The notes below the pieces were generated by a model that worked only from the letters and a program-made list of their open reading frames with translations, was not told where the DNA came from and did no database searches. Below, piece by piece: positions 17,745 to 27,083 of a stretch of 64,000 bases of DNA. Location: the NCBI RefSeq assembly GCF_002964665.1, contig NZ_PQBZ01000042.1, positions 431,097 through 495,096 of the forward strand, written 5' to 3'. Source of the DNA: Pseudoalteromonas sp. T1lg23B. GTDB lineage: Bacteria > Pseudomonadota > Gammaproteobacteria > Enterobacterales > Alteromonadaceae. Both the position numbers and the translations under genes were made by a program. Within the stretch, counting starts at the first letter, position 1; the number at the start of each line of letters is the position of its first letter.

Positions 17745-18164
17745 CTAAAGGGATAAAGAATGGCTGGTGTGTCTTTTGAGGATATTGTTATTACGCCACA
17801 GTGAAAAGCGCAGTTTGGCGAGAGATTGGCACCGACAGTACCAAGGTATTAAAGACAAAAAAAGTTTTGGCAAATACGGGATACAACTGACACAAAGCAA
17901 AGCAAAAACAAATAACAAAATCGCTTGTGGCATATTTTGGTATACATGCAAAAACTGCTGTGCTTGGCTGGGAGTCCTTGGTTGCGCTTGGCTTTTTTTT
18001 GCTTTTGCTTCGAGCTGGACTACCGTGGTATCCACTACCAATGTATTTCCCCGTAACTCGCTGCTGTCTAGCGGTGCAGATGCTAACAGCCAACCACACA
18101 AAAACAGAGCTGACGCAACCGCCAGCACTGTATAAACTTGGTGAATCAGCCGTTTGCAAGACAT
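17745..18164 (-). CDS. Small two-helix membrane protein, unknown
   Basis: 139 residues starting 4 bases after the stop of the S9 peptidase gene and ending about 47 bases before the S41 gene, same strand, so it looks like a middle operon gene. There are two hydrophobic helices (about 10-30 and 78-102) separated by a Lys/Gln/Ala-rich linker, and a short basic tail. No family is recognised. No strong Shine-Dalgarno is seen; translation may depend on coupling to the gene before. A plus-strand frame over the same bases is judged a shadow. Confidence 0.5.
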   Translation of the reverse strand: MSCKRLIHQVYTVLAVASALFLCGWLLASAPLDSSELRGNTLVVDTTVVQLEAKAKKSQAQPRTPSQAQQFLHVYQNMPQAILLFVFALLCVSCIPYLPKLFLSLIPWYCRCQSLAKLRFSLWRNNNILKRHTSHSLSL

Positions 18165-18167
18165 AGA

Positions 18168-20669
18168 TTAATGAACAGGCTCAACAGTGGTGTCATCATC
18201 ACCTGAGACGAGGTTGTCAGGCTGTTGTTCACCTTCTGTACCTTCCTCTACAGCAGGGGGCTTTGGAAACAGATACGTGTCTAACCACTGCTCCTGTTCC
18301 CACAAAACATGCATGATACTCTCGCGTGCACGATAACCGTGCCCTTCATTGGGAAGCATCACTAAGCGCGCTTGTTTACCGAGTCCTTTGAGCGCCGCAT
18401 ACATACGCTCTGACTGCATTGGGAAAGTCCCCGAGTTAGGGTCCTTATCACCGTGGATCATCAGCATCGGCTCATTGATTTTCTCTGCGTGGAAGAACGG
18501 CGACATATTCGCATACACATCTTGTGCTTCCCAAAAATCACGTTCTTCGCCCTGAAAACCAAACGGTGTCAAACTACGATTGTAAGCACCGCTGCGCGCA
18601 ATACCGGCGACAAACAAGTCCGAATGAGCCAGTAGGTTCGCGACCATAAAGGCACCATATGAATGGCCTGCTATCGCTATTTTATTGGCATCCGCCACCC
18701 CTTTGGCCACGAGCGTATCAACCGCCGCTTTGGCACTTGCAACGAGCTGTTTTCTAAAACTATCATTGGGTAATGCTTTACCCTCTCCCACGATAGGCAT
18801 TTTAGGGTCATCAAATACCGCGATACCTTTGGCTAAATAAGGCATTGGGCCCCAGTAGCCAAAATATGGAAACTCATAGGGTGACTCACGCACCTGAGAA
18901 GCTACGCTTTTATCTTTGTATTCAAGTGGATATGCCCACATCAACACCGGCAGCGGTCCTTGGGTAACATCATAGTTAGCTGGTAAATAAAGGTTGCCTG
19001 TCAACTCAACACCATCATCTCGAGTGTACTTTACCTGCTCTTTTGTCACGCCGATAAATTCCGGGTATGGATGCTCATAACGGGTAAGCTGAGTTAACGT
19101 ATCAAAATTTAAATCGCGAATGAAAAAGTTGGGTTGCTCGGTTTGTGACTCTCTGACAGTAATAAAACGCATTCCCTCATCATCCAATAGACCTTTTACG
19201 CGCTCGTAATAAGGGGCTTGTGATTGCCAAATACGTGTAGCGCTATTGGTTTTGACATCGTAACGGTCTAAGAAAGGCTGGTTACCTGTTTTGGATGCAC
19301 CATCACCATGTAAGAACAGATAGCGCCCGCCGATAAGCTTTAATACCCTAGAACCTAAATCGCTGCGCGTATACACAAACTGACCAGGATTTTTGTAAGC
19401 GTCGTTATAACTGCGCTCAGAAAATATCACACGGTTTTGATCCGCAGCTCTTGGGGCAATAACCGAAGTACGAATGCTGCGATCACTAAAACGCCATTCA
19501 CTCAGTAAAGCCACTTCATCATCGGCCCACTCTATTGACGAGAAACGACGTTCAACCTTGGCAAATAATTCTGGCTCACGCTTAAATGGTGCGCTAATGG
19601 TGTAGAGGTAATCATGATGTGGCACATCTTGTTTCATATTGCCGCCATCTTGTGCCTCTGCCCATAATACGGTAGCACCTTGATCAGCACGCCACTGAAA
19701 CTCTCGTGGGCCAGTGCGCACACTATCAAACCCCTTTGGTATATTGTCAGCTAAAGGCTGTCTGGCAAGCTCATATAAAGGGTATCCTGTCATGCCCCAA
19801 ACTTGCCAAACACTGGCAAAACGCTGATAAGGCACTTGGTAGGAAAAGGGTTCATCTATCATACCCACGATCAAGCTGGTTGAGTCTGGCGATACTGTAA
19901 ACGATTTCACCAAATTAGGCTTGCCGATGCCTTTAATTGGACCATTCAGTGGTACCTTTGCCAGTTGCCCTTGAGCGTAAAATTTAAATTCCGCTTCATC
20001 AAATGGCGTTTTCAGTAGATTTTGATAGGTTCTCGCGGGCGCTTTTTCGCCACTACTTTGCTGAACGATAGGTACCACAGACTGCGCTTTTGGTTTCAGT
20101 GCTGGTTGGCCATGGTTAACTGCAAAATTCACGACGATCGCGTGACTATCAGGTAGCCAATAGTAAGGAGTCGCTGTGACCACACCGTTTAGTGTTGATT
20201 CGGTAAGCTGCCGAGCTGCACGCTCTTTGATGTCGTAAACCCACAAAGTGGCGTCCGCTTCTTGTTCAACAATAAAGCTCAGATATCGACTGTCCGACGA
20301 CCATTGTACCGATCGTATAACCGCCCCCGCAGGGATCCCTTCAGGGCGAATTACCGAACCGGTATCGACATGTTTAAATTCTAACGATAAGTAAGTACGG
20401 CGAGACTCCCGCATAAACGTTTTTGGATTAAACTTAATCCCCGCCAATGCTTTTTCTGATAATGTGAGTTCGTCCAGTGTTAGCACCCTTTTACGCTCTA
20501 ACAATGCCAACCATTTACCATCATGACTTAATATACTGGTGGGAAGTAATTTTGCATCCACTAATTTTGCCAACGCAGGAGAAGGCACTTGGTACCCTTG
20601 CTGCTGTGCAACAACACCCGTGATTGGCGCCAATACGAAAATCACTAGCCCTATAAGCAAACGCTTCAT
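18168..20669 (-). CDS. Prolyl oligopeptidase family (S9) serine peptidase
   Basis: 833 residues, exported (signal peptide with cleavage near residue 21, GVVA-QQ). The N-terminal two thirds is a seven-bladed propeller (WD-like strands such as SVQWSSDSRYLSF). The C-terminal alpha/beta-hydrolase has AGHSYGAFM with the nucleophile Ser670, HGDKDPNSG carrying the acidic residue, and NEGHGYR carrying the catalytic His. Overall it is most like the plant-type glutamyl endopeptidase branch of S9. The tail after the hydrolase is acidic and low-complexity. It is the first gene of an operon with the small membrane protein and the S41 peptidase, consistent with peptide use in the periplasm. Confidence 0.87.
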   Translation of the reverse strand: MKRLLIGLVIFVLAPITGVVAQQQGYQVPSPALAKLVDAKLLPTSILSHDGKWLALLERKRVLTLDELTLSEKALAGIKFNPKTFMRESRRTYLSLEFKHVDTGSVIRPEGIPAGAVIRSVQWSSDSRYLSFIVEQEADATLWVYDIKERAARQLTESTLNGVVTATPYYWLPDSHAIVVNFAVNHGQPALKPKAQSVVPIVQQSSGEKAPARTYQNLLKTPFDEAEFKFYAQGQLAKVPLNGPIKGIGKPNLVKSFTVSPDSTSLIVGMIDEPFSYQVPYQRFASVWQVWGMTGYPLYELARQPLADNIPKGFDSVRTGPREFQWRADQGATVLWAEAQDGGNMKQDVPHHDYLYTISAPFKREPELFAKVERRFSSIEWADDEVALLSEWRFSDRSIRTSVIAPRAADQNRVIFSERSYNDAYKNPGQFVYTRSDLGSRVLKLIGGRYLFLHGDGASKTGNQPFLDRYDVKTNSATRIWQSQAPYYERVKGLLDDEGMRFITVRESQTEQPNFFIRDLNFDTLTQLTRYEHPYPEFIGVTKEQVKYTRDDGVELTGNLYLPANYDVTQGPLPVLMWAYPLEYKDKSVASQVRESPYEFPYFGYWGPMPYLAKGIAVFDDPKMPIVGEGKALPNDSFRKQLVASAKAAVDTLVAKGVADANKIAIAGHSYGAFMVANLLAHSDLFVAGIARSGAYNRSLTPFGFQGEERDFWEAQDVYANMSPFFHAEKINEPMLMIHGDKDPNSGTFPMQSERMYAALKGLGKQARLVMLPNEGHGYRARESIMHVLWEQEQWLDTYLFPKPPAVEEGTEGEQQPDNLVSGDDDTTVEPVH

Positions 20670-20842
20670 TTTATTTTATCCTACCCTATCCATACAACCG
20701 AGCATCATATACCTAATTATCCAAAAATTCAGCTATATCAGTCAATCTTCAGCAAAGCTTACACTTTTGTGACCCAACAATTTACGCTAAAATACCGACC
20801 ACTTCTATATTCCAACGCTGCTGCCTGACCATATGAGCAATC

Positions 20843-21856
20843 ATGACAAAAACTAATAAGTCCGAAAAAGTAACAATTTGGGACGTTGCCGCTGCAGCTG
20901 GAGTATCTAAATCTACGGTATCTTTGGTACTTACGCACAGTGATAAGGTCAGCGATAAAAGTAAGCAACGAGTGCTTGATGCCATTGAGCAGCTCGGCTA
21001 TGTGTACAACCGTGATGCCGCAGCCCTTAGAAGTAAACGTTCAAATCTGGTTGCGCTGGTTATTAATGATCTTACCGACCCGCTATGTGCGCAATTGGCC
21101 ATCGCACTAGAGTCTCACCTTTATGCAATAAACATGTTGCCAATGCTGGTCAATACGGGGGAAAACCTTGAACGGCAAAAGCAAGTTGTCAACACACTAA
21201 AAGAATACAATGTCTGCGCGTTTATTATGTGTCCAGCCCCCAATACCGACCAAAAATGGCAAGAACAACTGATCCAAGCTGGGTTCCCAGTGATCAATGT
21301 CATGCGTGAGGTAGACTATTCTAGCGCGCCAAGCATCCTGCCTGACAATAAAAAAGGCTCACATATAGCGACCTGCCATCTATTAGAGCAAGGACTCACA
21401 CAACTGGCTTTTTTGGGCGGTACAGCTGAGATTTCCGAATATCAAGAGCGCGTGGCTGGATTTACGTCCGCACTTGAGCGGCACAGCATCAATCATAAAC
21501 AGCCCATCATCACCGCCCCGAGCAGCCGTCAAGGTGGACGTGATGCTTTTCAACAGCTCATACAAGTCGCGCCCACCACCAAAGCTATTGTCTGTTTCAG
21601 CGATGTGATTGCCTATGGCGTCATAGATGCCATGCACCAACAAGGCTTAGAACCGGGTAAAGATATTAAAATCATCGGCTTTGGTGATTTAGAAGACTCA
21701 CAACTTATGCAACCAACTCTGTCATCTGTGCATATTGATTTCCATGAAATTGGCAAGCGCACCTGTCAGACACTTTCTGAATTATTGGAACAATCATCCC
21801 CTGCGGTTCGTACTTTGGTTGATGTGTCGCTAAAAATAAGAGAATCATCTTTGTGA
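20843..21856 (+). CDS. LacI family transcriptional regulator
   Basis: 337 residues. The N-terminal helix-turn-helix VTIWDVAAAAGVSKSTVSLVL and hinge LRSKRSNLVALVIND are typical of LacI/GalR regulators. Residues about 65-335 are the periplasmic-binding-protein-like effector domain. It is divergent from the S9 peptidase operon and overlaps the glycosyltransferase gene by the four bases GTGA, so the pair is coupled. The effector is unknown. No clear LacI-type dyad was found in the 170-base divergent region. Confidence 0.88.
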   Translation: MTKTNKSEKVTIWDVAAAAGVSKSTVSLVLTHSDKVSDKSKQRVLDAIEQLGYVYNRDAAALRSKRSNLVALVINDLTDPLCAQLAIALESHLYAINMLPMLVNTGENLERQKQVVNTLKEYNVCAFIMCPAPNTDQKWQEQLIQAGFPVINVMREVDYSSAPSILPDNKKGSHIATCHLLEQGLTQLAFLGGTAEISEYQERVAGFTSALERHSINHKQPIITAPSSRQGGRDAFQQLIQVAPTTKAIVCFSDVIAYGVIDAMHQQGLEPGKDIKIIGFGDLEDSQLMQPTLSSVHIDFHEIGKRTCQTLSELLEQSSPAVRTLVDVSLKIRESSL

Positions 21857-23088
21857 ACAAACAAGTTTTAATCATCGGCTACGTTTGGCCAGAACCTAAT
21901 TCTTCGGCTGCTGGCAGTCACATGATGTCATTGCTGCGCTTTTTTAAAGCACAGCAATGGCAAGTCGAATTCGCAAGCCCAGCGCAAGTCACCGAGCATA
22001 TGGTGGATTTAACGAAAGAAGGTATAACAAGTAAAAGTATTACTCTTAACTGCAGTAGTTTTGACGAGTATATTCAAGCATTACAGCCTGATATCGTCAT
22101 GTTTGACCGTTTTATGATGGAAGAACAGTTTGGCTGGCGAGTTGATAAATATGCCCCCAATGCACTGAAAATATTAGACACTGAAGATCTACAGTGTTTA
22201 CGAAACGCCCGCCACGAAGCACATAAAGCCCAGCGGGAACTAACCGTGAACGACTTACACTCCGACCTAGCTAAGCGTGAGATGGCAGCAATCTTACGCT
22301 GTGATCTCAGCCTCATTATCTCCAGCTTTGAAATGCAATTGCTAGAAGATACCTATAAGATTGATAGTTCACTGTTACATTACTTACCGTTTATGGTTGA
22401 CCTCAACAGCCTACCACAAGATACACCAGCCTTTGAGCAACGTCAGCACTTTATGACTATCGGTAATTTCCGACATGCGCCGAATTGGGATGCGGTACTG
22501 TATTTACAGCAAATATGGCCGCTCATTCGTAAGCAACTACCAAAAGCAGAGCTGCATATTTATGGCTCCTATCCCCCACCCAAAGCAACGGCACTACACA
22601 ACCCAAAAACAGGCTTTCTTATCAAAGGCTGGGCTGAAGATGCTCTGGAGGTAATGAAAAATAGCCGTATTTGCCTTGCACCGCTCAGATTTGGAGCTGG
22701 CATAAAGGGAAAGTTGTTAGAAGCGATGATCACCCAAACGCCCAGTATTACCACTACAATTGGTTCCGAAGGTATGCATTTAGATTTGCCATGGCCTGGG
22801 GAAATTGCCAACAATCCACAACAATTTGCTGATGCAGCAGTCGCCCTTTATTGCGATAAACAAGCCTATCAGTGCGCACAAAGCAACGCACAGACAATCC
22901 TCGCTCACGTGTACCAAAAAGAACAACTTGAGACGTTGTTAATTAATAAAATCAATACAATAGCTGAAAATTTAGCGCAACATCGACAAGCCAATTTCAC
23001 AGGTCAAATGCTCAAACACCATACTATGCGAAGCACACAATATATGGCGCAATGGATTGAAGCAAAAAATGTCAATAAAAATCGTTAA
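21853..23088 (+). CDS. Glycosyltransferase (GT4-like)
   Basis: 411 residues with GTG start overlapping the stop of the LacI gene. The N-terminal half starts LIIGYVWPEPNSSAAGSHM, typical of GT-B folds where a glycine-rich loop follows the first strand. The C-terminal half has MTIGNFRHAPNWDAV and the donor-site segment RFGAGIKGKLLEAM (an E-x7-E-like pattern). These are seen in GT4 retaining enzymes that build surface polysaccharides. No membrane helices, so cytoplasmic or membrane-associated. It is unusual for a glycosyltransferase to sit alone behind a LacI regulator. The acceptor is unknown. Confidence 0.75.
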   Translation: MNKQVLIIGYVWPEPNSSAAGSHMMSLLRFFKAQQWQVEFASPAQVTEHMVDLTKEGITSKSITLNCSSFDEYIQALQPDIVMFDRFMMEEQFGWRVDKYAPNALKILDTEDLQCLRNARHEAHKAQRELTVNDLHSDLAKREMAAILRCDLSLIISSFEMQLLEDTYKIDSSLLHYLPFMVDLNSLPQDTPAFEQRQHFMTIGNFRHAPNWDAVLYLQQIWPLIRKQLPKAELHIYGSYPPPKATALHNPKTGFLIKGWAEDALEVMKNSRICLAPLRFGAGIKGKLLEAMITQTPSITTTIGSEGMHLDLPWPGEIANNPQQFADAAVALYCDKQAYQCAQSNAQTILAHVYQKEQLETLLINKINTIAENLAQHRQANFTGQMLKHHTMRSTQYMAQWIEAKNVNKNR

Positions 23089-23212
23089 ATAGCCTAGACT
23101 TTGCAATGAAAGCGATTAGAATGCGCAGCAATTCCAATCGCTACATTTATCATCAAATAACACTTTTGTCTGATATTTGTATTGTCATTCTTTTATTTTA
23201 GGTTTCACGCAG

Positions 23213-24439
23213 TTGAACACAGCTACCTTTACCCAAAAACGCAAGTTTATTGTTAAACTTGGAAAAATGTTGCACAAATACGGTACGCCCGCATACCGAC
23301 TTGAGGCACACCTCATGGAAGTGGCAACACACTTGGGTTTAAAATCATCATTTGTAATGTCCCCTACATCCGTAACATTTGTTATCTGGACAGAGGGTCA
23401 TGAAGAAGAATACACCCACGTCGCACGTGTAGACCCTGGCGATCACGATTTAGGTTCCTTAGCTGATACTGACGATGTGGTGAGTAAGGTACTAACTGGC
23501 CAAGTTACGATTGAACAGGCAGACGCCGATTTAGATAAAATTAGTAAGCAAAAAGCCCCCTACAGCAAGTTACTAACTGGCTTTGCATTTTCAGTATCTG
23601 GTGCTGCTTTTGCGATGTTGATGGGTACGAGCTGGAATGATGTGCTCTGGTCAGGCGTGTTCTCAATTTTGGTTTTCCTGTTTGTACTTTGGTCTGCTCG
23701 TTCAAAACGAGTGACACACATGCTTGAACCATTGGTTGCCATTGTGGCAGCTATTGGTGCGTGCGCGGTGAGCAGTTATGTTGACCCCAGTATTAATATT
23801 AGATTAGTCATTTTGTCAGCCATTATCGTGTTCATTCCAGGTCTCGCATTAGCCTTAGCATTTGCGGAGCTTTCATCACGCCACTTAGTGTCAGGTACAG
23901 CGAGAGTTATGGACTCGTTAATGTTGTTGTTCAAACTCTATTTTGGCGCATTCTTAGGCATCAGCATCGGGTTTTCTCTGTTCGGCACCACAGACTTTGT
24001 ACAGCCAGATCCATTACCAAAATGGACTGCGTGGCTGGCTATACTACTGCTGTGTACGAGCTTAATCATCATTTTCAGAACGAAGCTCAAACATGCTAGT
24101 TGGTCAATCGCATCTGGGTTTATCGCATACGCTGCGAGCATTAGTGCCGCCGTATATTTTGATTATTCGATTGGTGCGTTCGTCGGTGCTTTTGCTGTAG
24201 GAGTATTTAGTAACCTGTTTAACCGTATCGTCAATGCCCCCGCATCAATTGTGGCAATGCAAGGTTTGATTGTACTGGTACCTGGCTCTAAAACATATAT
24301 AGGCCTCAATTCCCTCATTGAAGGGCAAAGCTTTATTCATGCTGATCATATCGGACAACAGACATTTCTAATTTTTATGTCTCTAGTAGCCGGTCTCATT
24401 TTCGCAAACGTAGCACTGCCTCCGAAAAAAGCCTTGTAG
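23213..24439 (+). CDS. ThrE-type threonine/serine exporter family protein
   Basis: About 408 residues when started at TTG 23213, preceded by TAGG at good spacing. An upstream TTG at 23177 would add 12 unconvincing residues. The N-terminal domain (FIVKLGKMLHKYGTPAYRLE) and the following ten-helix membrane region (about 115-405) match the fused ThrE_1/ThrE_2 architecture. ThrE exports threonine and serine in Corynebacterium, and the substrate here is inferred from the family. It is monocistronic and converges on the M48 gene with a shared terminator. Confidence 0.8.
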   Translation: MNTATFTQKRKFIVKLGKMLHKYGTPAYRLEAHLMEVATHLGLKSSFVMSPTSVTFVIWTEGHEEEYTHVARVDPGDHDLGSLADTDDVVSKVLTGQVTIEQADADLDKISKQKAPYSKLLTGFAFSVSGAAFAMLMGTSWNDVLWSGVFSILVFLFVLWSARSKRVTHMLEPLVAIVAAIGACAVSSYVDPSINIRLVILSAIIVFIPGLALALAFAELSSRHLVSGTARVMDSLMLLFKLYFGAFLGISIGFSLFGTTDFVQPDPLPKWTAWLAILLLCTSLIIIFRTKLKHASWSIASGFIAYAASISAAVYFDYSIGAFVGAFAVGVFSNLFNRIVNAPASIVAMQGLIVLVPGSKTYIGLNSLIEGQSFIHADHIGQQTFLIFMSLVAGLIFANVALPPKKAL

Positions 24440-24441
24440 AT

Positions 24442-24467
24442 AAAGGGACGCTATTGCGTCCCTTTTT
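24442..24467. terminator. Bidirectional terminator between exporter and M48 peptidase genes
   Basis: 10-bp stem AAAGGGACGC/GCGTCCCTTT (24442-24451 and 24456-24465) with a 4-base loop and T tracts on both sides. It serves both convergent genes and touches the stop codon of the M48 gene. Confidence 0.85.
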
Positions 24468-25479
24468 ACTGTGCTTGTTGGTAATGCAGCGCCCGTTCGA
24501 TGCGAGATTCAACTTGCGGATGGGTGGACAAGTACTTGGACCAATCATCCTGCTCGCTTTTTCTTTCTTGCGATATAAGTCTAAGTGCAGTGGCAAAATC
24601 AGCGGCTTTATAACCATGTTTCTCTAGATTATATAACGCAAAATCATCTGCTTGGCGTTCCATATCTTGCGAAAACTGCTGCTGCATAATGGCACTTCCT
24701 ACGCCCAAAGTGAGCTCAGCAATACCCTGCAGATCACCGAATACCACCGCAAGTGCGACCGTTGAAGCAACCGATTGCGCTGCTATCCGCATACTGTGTT
24801 GATGTTCAACATGCCCTATTTCATGCAGTAGCACCGCTCTGAGCGCCTTCGGATGGTCTGCCAACTTCTTTACCAGTGCATCAGTAACCACAATTTGCCC
24901 ATGGGGAAGCGCAAAAGCGTTCGCTCCAAAATAGTCGGAACGATAAAACCCTAAACGGTATTTTTCATTATCTAACTGTAATTGGGCCAAAGAATGCTGC
25001 CATAAGACATTAATTTCAACCTGTTGCTCGGGATTTAGTTCACTAGGCTCCAACGCCAGTTTTTCTATCATCAACATTGACTGTTCACCGGTTTGTTCCG
25101 CAACACTTTGCGGCAGTAAAGTGACCGCACTTGCTGCCATATTTGGCACAGCCACAAAGAACAGCCAATATAACAGCAATGGGCACAAAACAATGGATGA
25201 AAGCACCAAAACTTTGTGCTTTTCACAACGCTCAATAAACTCCGAACCTGAGTTTAGACGAAAATTTACATCATCAGGCAAGAAACGCCGCGCATCAGGC
25301 AATGTAATATCTTGTGCCTGACCCGATATTGCGATACCCAGCCGAACATCAGCCAAAGGCATAAGCAACTCAACGCCATCATCACTAACAAGCGTGAGCT
25401 GTTCACTGCAACAATGCATAGTGCAGTTCGTGCTGGCGTTACTGCCAGCACTATATAGCTTACCCGTTATTTTCTGCAT
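24466..25479 (-). CDS. M48 family metallopeptidase, membrane-anchored
   Basis: 337 residues. One membrane helix (about 90-118) separates a small N-terminal cytoplasmic domain from the peptidase domain. The zinc site is HEIGH (219-223) with the third ligand in MERQADDFA about 55 residues later, as in the HtpX/Oma1-like M48 group. It begins 1 base after the DUF898 membrane-protein gene and is cotranscribed with it. Role inferred: quality control or maturation of envelope proteins. Confidence 0.85.
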   Translation of the reverse strand: MQKITGKLYSAGSNASTNCTMHCCSEQLTLVSDDGVELLMPLADVRLGIAISGQAQDITLPDARRFLPDDVNFRLNSGSEFIERCEKHKVLVLSSIVLCPLLLYWLFFVAVPNMAASAVTLLPQSVAEQTGEQSMLMIEKLALEPSELNPEQQVEINVLWQHSLAQLQLDNEKYRLGFYRSDYFGANAFALPHGQIVVTDALVKKLADHPKALRAVLLHEIGHVEHQHSMRIAAQSVASTVALAVVFGDLQGIAELTLGVGSAIMQQQFSQDMERQADDFALYNLEKHGYKAADFATALRLISQERKSEQDDWSKYLSTHPQVESRIERALHYQQAQ

Positions 25480-25480
25480 A

Positions 25481-26539
25481 TTATGTTAAAGAGACATCAA
25501 CATCGAAAACGTTCGCAGCTTCTTGCGCAAATGATGATTGCTGTGCTTGTTGAACGTTAATGACCTTCTCAGCGTCAGGCTGAAGGTGTACAACCGTAGC
25601 AGCGGCTAGCATTTTAGCCTTGCGCACTTTAGCCCAAGGAAAAGCCAACCCGAGTGTCAACACAATTGCCACTGTATTAGTCACAGTCAACGTAACGTAA
25701 TCAACAGGCTCAAGACTCGATTCAAATTCAGCTATACCTTCAATATGACTATTGCTATAGATGTGATTTCGTACCATCGCTTGATAGGCAGGTGCCAAAA
25801 TTGTAATCACGCTGACTTGCATTAACAGTATTAAGCCAACAATCATTTGTGGGCTCTCAGTAAAACTCGCCCCCGTGACCAACGCGAGAACACCAACGGC
25901 AATCACAATCCCTATTGCAATACACAAACATGCAAAAGCGATTAAATAATATTCTCTTGTAGATAGCTGTGTAATTACCTTCTTATTACCATAATGAATA
26001 TTGTTGTGGATATAGCTATCAATGCGTTTGAGTACCCATGGCAGCAATAGATACAAAGTGAAAATACTCAGCACTGGTAACAATACAAAATTAACGAACG
26101 CATCTTTATAACAACCTTTAAAAGAGAACTGAACATTGCGATAGCGTGTCATTCTCAAATTAAAACGTAGTCCTTGATTTATTACCCACGGCAGCGCAAC
26201 AAGCCAAGTCATCACAAGTAGTATCCCAACCATTGGATAATAACTACTAGCCACAATATATAAAGTAAAACAAGCAACTGCTAGCAGTCTACCTTTTAAA
26301 ATTTGTAAGGGTGTAGCCAGATAATCAAACCTATGACCATTGATCAGCGTATGACCAAAAAAATACTGTTTGTTTCTTACCGTCGCCCACGCCGAGTAGA
26401 TACCCAATGTGGCAATCGTCAAAAGAATATTGACTATCCAAATACTAAAGTAGCTACGCACATTACCAGTAAATTGCACTTCATGTCTTTGCGTTGACAT
26501 GTCGGCGTTTTCAGCCATTTCTTTAGACTCTAAGTCCAT
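25481..26539 (-). CDS. yjgN: YjgN-like DUF898 inner-membrane protein
   Basis: 352 residues with about six to seven membrane helices. The segments FTGNVRSYFSIWIVNILLTI, LGIYSAWATVRNKQYFFGHT and LRMTRYRNVQF are the recognisable signature of DUF898/YjgN. The function of the family is unknown. It is the first gene of a two-gene operon with the M48 peptidase, a pairing that suggests a membrane-protease partner or substrate. The start could also be MSTQRHE, 14 residues later. Confidence 0.82.
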   Translation of the reverse strand: MDLESKEMAENADMSTQRHEVQFTGNVRSYFSIWIVNILLTIATLGIYSAWATVRNKQYFFGHTLINGHRFDYLATPLQILKGRLLAVACFTLYIVASSYYPMVGILLVMTWLVALPWVINQGLRFNLRMTRYRNVQFSFKGCYKDAFVNFVLLPVLSIFTLYLLLPWVLKRIDSYIHNNIHYGNKKVITQLSTREYYLIAFACLCIAIGIVIAVGVLALVTGASFTESPQMIVGLILLMQVSVITILAPAYQAMVRNHIYSNSHIEGIAEFESSLEPVDYVTLTVTNTVAIVLTLGLAFPWAKVRKAKMLAAATVVHLQPDAEKVINVQQAQQSSFAQEAANVFDVDVSLT

Positions 26540-26643
26540 TTAAAACTCCTAAAAAATAATAACAAGTACCATATTTGGTACAATGGCGGAATTATAACCA
26601 TAAGGTAACAAGAGGTACAATAAATTACTGCTACATTTGCAAC

Positions 26644-26675
26644 AAAAAAGCCAGCGGTTCGATCCACTGGCTTTT
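26644..26675 (-). terminator. Intrinsic terminator after the small lipoprotein gene
   Basis: 11-bp stem AAAGCCAGCGG/CCACTGGCTTT with one mismatch (26647-26657 and 26664-26674) and a T tract on the minus strand. Confidence 0.75.
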
Positions 26676-26693
26676 ACTGATATTACTGACGTG

Positions 26694-27083
26694 CTAGGGC
26701 AAACACTTTGACTCCATAGCTATGTTGAACTTAGCAGCAAACGACTGCAAACTTGCCATTTGCTCGCGCTCTTTGTCACTGTTAACAACGTCATTTGATG
26801 CGGATAACAGCCAAGTCTGGCATCCTTCTTTGAGTGGTAAAGGCTTGCGTGCCATACCCACTTTAGGATAGAAATAGCCGCGTCTGTTGAGCGCAATTAA
26901 GCCAAAGCTTTGTTCCGCCTCATGTGCTTCTAGCACTTGCTCCAACGAATGTTTCATGAACCATTCCATACTTCTTTGAGCATTCACAAGTGGCGCCTCC
27001 GCTTTGCTATCGGACGCTGTTTGTAGCGTTTGACAGCCAAGCAACAGGCCGCTGAACAATAGTGTTATACACAAACTACGCAT
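26694..27083 (-). CDS. Small lipoprotein, unknown function
   Basis: 129 residues with lipobox LLGC (Cys17) after a short hydrophobic segment, so lipid-anchored. The rest is helical and charged with a central GYFYPKVGMARKP stretch and two further Cys (in EGCQTW and SKCLP) that could form a disulfide. No family is recognised. It overlaps the 3' end of the protease gene by 8 bases and ends at a terminator, so it belongs to the same transcript and may serve the protease. Confidence 0.7.
   Translation of the reverse strand: MRSLCITLLFSGLLLGCQTLQTASDSKAEAPLVNAQRSMEWFMKHSLEQVLEAHEAEQSFGLIALNRRGYFYPKVGMARKPLPLKEGCQTWLLSASNDVVNSDKEREQMASLQSFAAKFNIAMESKCLP

Noticed and set aside
17767-18166. Plus-strand frames opposite the small membrane protein
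   Set aside because: No ribosome site and no operon context, whereas the minus frame fits between two cotranscribed peptidase genes.
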